Below, piece by piece: positions 58,400 through 64,000 of a DNA stretch of 64,000 bases. Positions within the stretch are counted from its first letter, which is position 1; every line of letters starts with the position of its first letter. This DNA comes from Herbidospora daliensis (GTDB lineage Bacteria; Actinomycetota; Actinomycetes; Streptosporangiales; Streptosporangiaceae): positions 124,001-188,000 of the forward strand of contig NZ_BBXF01000004.1 of the NCBI RefSeq assembly GCF_001570585.1. Direction: 5' to 3'. The notes below the pieces were generated by a model. It searched no databases, had not been told where the DNA came from, and saw only the letters and a list, made by a program, of their open reading frames with translations. The position numbers and the translations under genes are program-made.

Positions 58400-60058
58400 A
58401 TGGCGAATCCGGCGATCCTGACGGTGGACGACGACCCCGCGGTGTCCCGCGCGGTCTCCCGTGACCTGCGGCGGCGCTACGGCGACCGCTACCGCGTCGT
58501 GCGGGCCGACTCCGGCGAGTCGGCCCTTGAGGCGTTGCGGGAGATCAAGCTGCGCGGGGAGCAGGTCGCGGTCCTGGTGGCCGACTACCGGATGCCCCAG
58601 ATGAACGGCATCCAGTTCCTCGAAGCGGCCATGGATCTCTTTCCGCTGGCGCGGCGCATTCTTTTGACCGCCTATGCCGACACCGAGGCGGCGATCGACG
58701 CGATCAACCTGGTCGACGTCGACCACTACCTGCTGAAGCCGTGGAACCCGCCGGAGGAGAAGCTCTACCCGGTCATCGACGCGCTGCTCGACGCCTGGGT
58801 CGCCACCCCCGACCGTCCGGCGACCGAGATCCGCGTGGTCGGGCACCGGTGGTCGGCCGAGTCGTGGGCGGTGCGCGACTTCCTGGCCCGGAACCTGGTG
58901 TCCTACCGGTGGCTGCTGGCCGACGACCCCGAGGGCCGCCGCCTGCTGACCGCCGCCGGGCTGACCGAGAACGACGTGCCGCTGGTGGTGACGCCCGACG
59001 GCAAGTCGCTGGTGCAGCCGTCGGAGATCGACCTGGCCCCCCACGTGGGCCTGACGACCACGCCGGCCAGCGACTTCTACGACCTGGTGGTCGTCGGGGC
59101 CGGCCCGGCCGGGCTGGGCGCGGCGGTCTACGGGGCGTCCGAAGGGCTGCGTACCGTGCTGATCGAGCAGCGGGCCACCGGCGGGCAGGCCGGGCAGAGC
59201 AGCCGCATCGAGAACTACCTGGGCTTCCCCGACGGCGTGAGCGGCGCGCAGCTGACCGAGCGGGCCCGCAGGCAGGCGCTGAAGTTCGGCACCGAACTGC
59301 TGAGCGCCCGCGAGGCGGTCGCGCTGGAGGCGGGCGGGTCGACGCGGGTGCTGCGCTTCGACGACGGCACCTCGATCGCCGCCCACACGGTGGTGCTGGC
59401 GACCGGCGTCTCCTACCGGATGCTGCAGGCCCCCGGCCTCGACGGCTTCACCGGCCGGGGCGTCTTCTACGGCTCGGCGTCCACCGAGGCCCCTTCGTGC
59501 CTCGACCAGGACGTCTACATCGTCGGCGGCGCCAACTCGGCCGGGCAGGCGGCGGTCTACTTCTCCCGGTACGCCGCCCGCGTCCACATCCTGATCCGCG
59601 GCGACAGCCTCGAACGGTCGATGTCGAACTACCTGATCAAGCAGATCGCCGCCCACCCGACGATCCAGGTCCACCCGAACACCGAGATCTGCCAGGCCGA
59701 GGGCGACGAGCACCTCGAACGGCTGACGCTGCGCGACACCCGCACCGGTCAGATCCGGGTGGCCGACACGACGTGGTGCTTCATCTTCATCGGCGCCGAG
59801 CCCCGCACCGCCTGGCTCGACTCCGTCGTCCAGCGTGACCAGCACGGCTTCGTGCTGACCGGCCCCGACCTGCTGAGCGGCGGGCAGCGGCCCGCCGGGT
59901 GGGCGCTGCCGCGCGACCCCTATCACCTGGAGAGCAGCATGCCCGGCGTCTTCGCGGCGGGCGACGTGCGCTCCGAATCGGTCAAACGCGTCGCCTCCGC
60001 CGTGGGCGAGGGCGCCATGGCCGTCTCCCTCATCCACCGTTATCTGGAGGCGCAATGA
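58400..60058 (+). CDS. Receiver domain fused to glutaredoxin-like and thioredoxin-reductase-like flavoprotein
   Basis: A 552-residue fusion of a family annotated as fused response regulator/thioredoxin-disulfide reductase. The receiver domain (about 1-125) has VDDDPAVSRAV, the phosphoacceptor Asp in VADYRMPQMNG (about 61) and Lys in YLLKPWNPP. A glutaredoxin-like segment (about 135-205, VVGHRWSAESWAVRDFL) lacks Cys. The flavoprotein has VVGAGPAGLGAAV (FAD, about 232), VYIVGGANSAGQAAV (NAD(P)H, about 374) and VFAAGDVRSESVKR. Instead of the reductase CxxC it has only one Cys (APSCLDQ, about 367), so disulfide reduction is questionable. The ATG at 58391 is an alternative start. It overlaps the histidine kinase gene (ATGA). 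Confidence 0.85.
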   Translation: MANPAILTVDDDPAVSRAVSRDLRRRYGDRYRVVRADSGESALEALREIKLRGEQVAVLVADYRMPQMNGIQFLEAAMDLFPLARRILLTAYADTEAAIDAINLVDVDHYLLKPWNPPEEKLYPVIDALLDAWVATPDRPATEIRVVGHRWSAESWAVRDFLARNLVSYRWLLADDPEGRRLLTAAGLTENDVPLVVTPDGKSLVQPSEIDLAPHVGLTTTPASDFYDLVVVGAGPAGLGAAVYGASEGLRTVLIEQRATGGQAGQSSRIENYLGFPDGVSGAQLTERARRQALKFGTELLSAREAVALEAGGSTRVLRFDDGTSIAAHTVVLATGVSYRMLQAPGLDGFTGRGVFYGSASTEAPSCLDQDVYIVGGANSAGQAAVYFSRYAARVHILIRGDSLERSMSNYLIKQIAAHPTIQVHPNTEICQAEGDEHLERLTLRDTRTGQIRVADTTWCFIFIGAEPRTAWLDSVVQRDQHGFVLTGPDLLSGGQRPAGWALPRDPYHLESSMPGVFAAGDVRSESVKRVASAVGEGAMAVSLIHRYLEAQ

Positions 60059-61470
60059 GCGACCTTCTGACCCCGGACGATCTCCGCGGCCTGTTCCTCT
60101 TCGAGTCGCTCAACGACGAGCAGCTCCGGCTGATCGCCGACTGCGGCGTCGTGGTCCGCTACTCCGCCGGCTCGCTCGTGTACGAGGAGGGCGGCCCCGC
60201 GACCTGCTTCGTCGTCCTCCTCGACGGCACGGTCACGCTGAGCCGGCGCGTGCGCGGCGACGACGTCGAGTTCCTCCGCAGCGACCAGCGCGGCGCCTAC
60301 GGCGGGGCGACCCAGGCCTACATGGGCACGCCGGGCGAGCAGACGTACAACAACTCGATGCTCGCGCTGACCGACGTGACCATGTACGAGATCCCGGCCG
60401 ACTCCTTCGCCCAGTGGACCCGCTCGTGGTTCCCGATGGCGATGCACCTGCTGGAGGGCCTGTTCGTCGGCATGCAGACCACGCAGACCGTGGTCGGGGA
60501 GCGCGAGCGGCTGCTCGCCCTGGGCGCGTTGTCGGCGGGGCTGACCCACGAGCTGAACAACCCGGCCGCCGCGGCGGTCCGGGCCACCTCGATCCTGCGC
60601 GAACGCGTGGCCGGCATGCGCCACAAGCTGGGCATGATCGCCGACGGGAAGATCGACGGCGGCCGTCTGCACAAGCTGGTCGAGCTGCAGGAGATCGCGG
60701 TCAAGCGGGCCGCCTCGACGCCCGAGTTGTCGGCCCTGCAGACCTCCGACGCCGAGAGCGAGCTGGAGGACTGGCTCGACGACCACGACATCGCCGGGTC
60801 GTGGGACATCGCGCCCACCCTGGTCGCGGGCGGGATCGACACCGAGTGGCTGCAGACCGTCGAGTCGTGCGTCGGCGAGGGCAACCTCGAAGGGGCGATC
60901 CGGTGGCTGACGTACACCATAGACACCGAGCTGCTGATGGACGAGATCGACGACGCCGTCACCCGCATCTCGGGCCTGGTCTCGGCCGCCAAGCAGTACT
61001 CCCAGCTCGACCGCGCCCCGCACCAGACGGTCGACGTGCACGACCTGCTCGACGCGACGCTGACCATGCTCCAGGCGAAGATCCCCGAAGGGGTGCGCCT
61101 GGTGAAGAACTACGACCGCGCGCTGCCGCCCATCCCGGCCTACGCCGCCGAGCTGAACCAGGTGTGGACCAACCTGATCGACAACGCGATCGGCGCCATG
61201 GACGGCTCCGGCACGCTGACGATCTCGACCTGCCGCGACGGCGACAACGTGGCCGTCGACGTCGAGGACACCGGCCACGGCATCCCGCCGGAGGTCCGCC
61301 CGCACATCTTCGAACCCTTCTTCACCACCAAGGCGGTCGGCGAGGGGACGGGGCTGGGCCTCGACATCTCCTACCGGATCGTGGTGAAGAAGCACCACGG
61401 CGACATCCGGGTCGACTCGCAGCCGGGGCGCACCAACTTCCGGGTCCTGCTGCCGCTGGAAGACGTTTGA
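60055..61470 (+). CDS. Histidine kinase with cyclic-nucleotide-binding domain
   Basis: A 471-residue soluble sensor kinase. An N-terminal cNMP-binding-like beta-roll (about 10-125, LFESLNDEQLRLIADCGVVV, AGSLVYEEGGPATCFVVLLD) is followed by the H-box LSAGLTHELNNPAAAAV (about 165) and catalytic boxes: LNQVWTNLIDNAIGAM (N), VEDTGHGIPPEV (G1) and EGTGLGLDISYRI (G2). No membrane segment is present. It overlaps the receiver-fusion gene by four bases, so the receiver domain there is its likely partner. The beta-roll may bind cAMP, cGMP, or another ligand. Confidence 0.9.
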   Translation: MSDLLTPDDLRGLFLFESLNDEQLRLIADCGVVVRYSAGSLVYEEGGPATCFVVLLDGTVTLSRRVRGDDVEFLRSDQRGAYGGATQAYMGTPGEQTYNNSMLALTDVTMYEIPADSFAQWTRSWFPMAMHLLEGLFVGMQTTQTVVGERERLLALGALSAGLTHELNNPAAAAVRATSILRERVAGMRHKLGMIADGKIDGGRLHKLVELQEIAVKRAASTPELSALQTSDAESELEDWLDDHDIAGSWDIAPTLVAGGIDTEWLQTVESCVGEGNLEGAIRWLTYTIDTELLMDEIDDAVTRISGLVSAAKQYSQLDRAPHQTVDVHDLLDATLTMLQAKIPEGVRLVKNYDRALPPIPAYAAELNQVWTNLIDNAIGAMDGSGTLTISTCRDGDNVAVDVEDTGHGIPPEVRPHIFEPFFTTKAVGEGTGLGLDISYRIVVKKHHGDIRVDSQPGRTNFRVLLPLEDV

Positions 61471-63150
61471 TCAGTCGGTGTCGATCGCGGCCTCAGCGAT
61501 GAAGTAGGGCTCGATGACGGATGTTATCGACTCAATGAACCGGCGTTCGGCCTGAGCCAGGTCGTTGGCGCGGGTCTTGACGAAGGCCTCGTCGTCTCCG
61601 GAGGCGAGATGCCGCAACGCCTCCGGAGAGATGCCCACTTGGGCTCCGTCGAGGATCGCGTTCCGCACGCTCACACCGATAGGGGTTTCGAGCATGACGC
61701 GGTTGCCCGGGCTCGACCCGTTCGGCAGACCCACGCGGTTGGACACCCGCCGAAAGGCATTGCCCTCAAGCGCCCTGATCTGGTCGACGGCCCAAGCGTG
61801 GCCGTCGGGACGCCTCCGCAACTCCCACAAGATGTAGGCGCGAACCCGGGCGCTGCGCATGTCGAACTTCTCCGGAAACGGCCTGGCTCGCTGGTCGGTG
61901 AAGTCAAACATGCCCTGTCCGCCGACGAAATCAGACGGTGACTTCACCTCCGTCGCCAGATCGACCATGTCCCTGATCGACTGGCGGCTGCTAGAGGAGT
62001 TGATGCTCGCGAAGAATCCGCTCCACGAGGTGATCCAGAACCAGCGTTCCAGGGTGTCCACCTGCTCGGCGGATGGCGCCGGGCGAAGGTGGAAAAACAG
62101 GGCCAGCAGAATGAGCTGGTTGTTGTACGGCACCAGCCGCGCCAGCGGCGCCCCGATCCGGTCGCGTAGAAATGCCACCGCCAAGGTCAGCGCTCTGTCC
62201 ATCTGAGCGACCGCACGGGAGACCCGTCCTTCCAGCCGTCGGGCCAGAACGTCCCACCGGGCTCCGGTGACCTCCGTTTCCCCGGCTACCGCCAGCACTG
62301 CCCGGAAAGCGGCGGTGGAATCGACCTGTCCGAACCCTTCGGCGGCGATGCGTTCCAAGACCGTCGCAATCCCGTCGGCCAGGCTTTCCTCTTCGCCGCC
62401 CTTGTAGGTGAGCGCAGAGACCATCTGGTCGGGGGTCATCGACTGGCCCTTGCTGTTGATCCGGGCGAAAACCTCAACGGCCTGGGCCAGAGTGCCGCCC
62501 AACAGGGTAACCACGGAGACCTTGTAGGACTTGATGCGCTGGGCGACGCGCTCGGCCTCCTCGACGAGGTCATCTGACCGCTCCCCGTGGCTCGAACTGT
62601 GCATGAGTTTGCGTGCGTAGGCGAGGAAATCGAGGGTCTTCAAAACCGACCGGACCGGCAGGTAGTTGGCCGGTGGCGGGCCGCCCTGCTTCCAATGGGC
62701 GTAGCGGTTGCCATGGGAGTCGTTGGATCCCAGCACCCGGTAGACGCGCCAGATCCATTCGTTCTCAGCGCCCAGTTCGACATAGTCGGGGCGGTAGAGG
62801 CAGCCGTAGAGGGTCGACAGGCGCTGATGACCGTCAAGGATATACGTGGCGGTCCGGCCGGCCGGGGGGTCGGGAACGGTCAGTCCGCCGACCTCGCCGA
62901 GGCTTTCGAGCGGCGAGGGCGTCTCCCACAGCAGCATGCTGCCGATGGGATAGCCGCGTTCGATGCTGTCGAAGAGGTCGAGCATCTGATCGGGCCGCCA
63001 GACGAACGGGCGCTGGAATTTCGGCACCCTAAGGCGGCCGTCGCTCACGAGGCGCAAATAGTCTTCGAGAAGGCTTACGTCGGGGCGGACACCGATCTCC
63101 CCCTGCTCCGTCTTAAGTTCCGCCGGAGCGTCCAGCCCTGACTCTTCCAT
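61471..63150 (-). CDS. DUF262 domain protein (GmrS/SspE-type), candidate defence nuclease/NTPase
   Basis: A 559-residue protein. The DUF262 ParB-like domain has VPKFQRPFVWRPDQMLDLFD (about 43) and the NTP-linked motif ILDGHQRLSTLYG (about 102), here DGHQR in place of the usual DGQQR. The long helical middle (about 190-420) and the C-terminal SSPGNRVMLETPIGVSVRNA segment recall a degenerate DUF1524/HNH end, without the His of the HNH site. DUF262 proteins act in type IV restriction (GmrSD) and phosphorothioate-based defence (SspE). The gene sits ten bases after the TOPRIM-like gene, and AGGAAG precedes its ATG. The base composition is lower in GC than that of its neighbours. Confidence 0.85.
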   Translation of the reverse strand: MEESGLDAPAELKTEQGEIGVRPDVSLLEDYLRLVSDGRLRVPKFQRPFVWRPDQMLDLFDSIERGYPIGSMLLWETPSPLESLGEVGGLTVPDPPAGRTATYILDGHQRLSTLYGCLYRPDYVELGAENEWIWRVYRVLGSNDSHGNRYAHWKQGGPPPANYLPVRSVLKTLDFLAYARKLMHSSSHGERSDDLVEEAERVAQRIKSYKVSVVTLLGGTLAQAVEVFARINSKGQSMTPDQMVSALTYKGGEEESLADGIATVLERIAAEGFGQVDSTAAFRAVLAVAGETEVTGARWDVLARRLEGRVSRAVAQMDRALTLAVAFLRDRIGAPLARLVPYNNQLILLALFFHLRPAPSAEQVDTLERWFWITSWSGFFASINSSSSRQSIRDMVDLATEVKSPSDFVGGQGMFDFTDQRARPFPEKFDMRSARVRAYILWELRRRPDGHAWAVDQIRALEGNAFRRVSNRVGLPNGSSPGNRVMLETPIGVSVRNAILDGAQVGISPEALRHLASGDDEAFVKTRANDLAQAERRFIESITSVIEPYFIAEAAIDTD

Positions 63151-63160
63151 GTCCCGCTTC

Positions 63161-64000
63161 CTAGATGATCGTCTGTAACAGTTCGAGCATTAACCGCAGG
63201 TCAGCAGTCGCTTCGGGACCGAGATCGGCCTCGGTCAGCGCACCCGCTTCGGCCAGTCGCTCGAACAGAGCACACAGTCCTTCGCCGAACCCCTGGCCCA
63301 AGCCCTCTATCACCTTAGGCTCCAGCGAGTCGTAGAGATCCACCTGCTCGGGCAGAACGGCGAATCGCTTCTCCTTTCCGTTCCAGAACGCCTTCTTGAC
63401 GTCGAGATGCGCCCGCTGATCGGGAGTGAGCCGCTTTAGGTGCCCCAGCTTCTTCGATTTCTCCGAAGGAGCCCCGCTGCTAGCCGCCAGCACCTTCGTC
63501 GGCAGGTAGTTCTCCGCCTCACGGAACTGCAGCAGGTGGCCCGGCACGCCCTCTTTGATCAGCGTCGCGATCTTGCCCTCGTGCTTGGAGGCCCCGTCGG
63601 GCGTGAGCCGATCGCTGTCAAGGACGAAGGTCACCCGGAACAGCCTTCTGAATCGCCCCCGCTCAGCTCGCACGATCTTGGCCAGTTCACCGCTCCCGCC
63701 GCCTTGGGAGAACTCCAGCCAGCCCATCCGATGGGCGTCGAGCAGGCGGCGATCCCCCAAGATGTGCGCCACGGCCACGACAAAACACCGATCGCTTTCC
63801 TGGTTCTCCACGACGACTTTCGCGGGGCGAGCGAGATCGTGCGTATGATCGGAAAGACTGTCGCGCGTGATCACCACTGCCGCAGGCCCAGACCACGTGG
63901 CGCTGACCATCGCCTTGCGGGCCATCAACTCGTATGTCTTGGCCATCTTCGGCACATGGGACTGGAAGTAGCCTTCGATCGCTCCGACGTCGCGGATGTC
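63161..64000 (-). CDS. TOPRIM/DUF4435-like protein, cut by window end
   Basis: The frame is open through the right edge, so the N-terminus lies outside; at least 279 residues are visible. Motifs in order are VVVENQESDRCFVVAVAHIL (E and DxxF), LEFSQGGGSGELAKIV (GGxxG-like), FVLDSDRLTPDG (DxD metal site) and LLQFREAENYLPT (ExYLP). Together they fit a TOPRIM fold of the DUF4435/OLD-nuclease kind. A fused N-terminal domain cannot be seen. It is likely the first gene in an operon with the DUF262 gene and lies in the lower-GC right end. TOPRIM assignment is by motif pattern. Confidence 0.65.
   Translation of the reverse strand, partial: DIRDVGAIEGYFQSHVPKMAKTYELMARKAMVSATWSGPAAVVITRDSLSDHTHDLARPAKVVVENQESDRCFVVAVAHILGDRRLLDAHRMGWLEFSQGGGSGELAKIVRAERGRFRRLFRVTFVLDSDRLTPDGASKHEGKIATLIKEGVPGHLLQFREAENYLPTKVLAASSGAPSEKSKKLGHLKRLTPDQRAHLDVKKAFWNGKEKRFAVLPEQVDLYDSLEPKVIEGLGQGFGEGLCALFERLAEAGALTEADLGPEATADLRLMLELLQTII

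Noticed and set aside
58400-60058. Calling the flavoprotein a thioredoxin reductase (trxB)
   Set aside because: The redox-active CxxC is missing; only one Cys is present, and receiver and glutaredoxin-like segments are fused to it.
61471-63150. Calling the DUF262 gene GmrSD
   Set aside because: No intact DUF1524/HNH His motif is visible and the partner is TOPRIM-like, so the specific name is not supported.
1-64000. CRISPR arrays, IS elements, prophage genes, rRNA, origin boxes
   Set aside because: I saw no regularly spaced repeats, transposase or integrase motifs, phage structural genes, rRNA or DnaA-box clusters.

Overview
The window is 64 kb of very GC-rich, densely packed actinobacterial chromosome. 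The DasR-type operator, leaderless promoters, SARP and LuxR regulators, Ser/Thr kinase with a Pro-rich extracellular tail, DUF2510 and DUF4032 proteins and oligoribonuclease next to a tRNA-His fit a filamentous actinomycete. A Streptosporangiales-like host is my guess, not a demonstration. I see no insertion sequence, prophage, CRISPR array, rRNA or replication origin. Most of it reads as core or lineage-specific chromosome. The last 2.5 kb is visibly less GC-rich and looks acquired.

Layout, left to right. 0-5 kb: the 3' end of allophanate hydrolase, then a coupled operon of circularly permuted ATP-grasp, alpha-E and transglutaminase proteins, followed by an AT-richer stretch and a 31-codon Pro/Arg-rich small ORF. 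5-17.7 kb: GT4, PIG-L deacetylase, a HigBA-type toxin-antitoxin pair, a flippase-like membrane protein, a large SARP-AAA-TPR regulator, DUF4331, DedA, DUF1508, a D,D-carboxypeptidase, an SpoU methyltransferase and a CDF-like membrane protein. 17.7-25 kb: an anchored solute-binding/VWA protein, an ECF sigma factor fused to a zinc finger, membrane segment and extracellular domain, then a coupled GT2-GT2-polysaccharide deacetylase operon.

25-33 kb: a MocR regulator divergent from a PNPOx-like flavoprotein, with two AAAGTGG operators between them; a kinase-relic and giant-hairpin interval; a Ser/Thr kinase, pseudokinase and DUF2510 protein run; then orn, tRNA-His and a NUDIX hydrolase. 33-41.6 kb: a stand-alone LuxR HTH protein, lysine 6-transaminase, HdeD, a penicillin-binding protein, a spermidine-synthase-like protein, a short pterin dehydratase and a large LuxR ATPase regulator. 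41.6-46.7 kb: an NgcEFG-like amino-sugar ABC transporter preceded by a DasR-like dre, a ROK-like palindrome and a third palindrome; an aldolase; a secreted beta-helix protein. 46.8-55 kb: a metalloprotease, tandem DUF3592 paralogues, an aminotransferase, DUF885, DUF4032 and DUF523.

55-64 kb holds the most unusual material. A four-gene roadblock/DUF4388 operon has no GTPase gene. It is followed by a repeat-thioredoxin fusion, divergent from a receiver/glutaredoxin-like/thioredoxin-reductase-like fusion that is coupled to a cyclic-nucleotide-sensor histidine kinase. Together these look like a redox or nucleotide signalling island. The window ends in a two-gene module of a TOPRIM/DUF4435-like protein and a DUF262 (GmrSD/SspE-type) protein, a candidate anti-phage or DNA-restriction system that I do not recognise as a named one.
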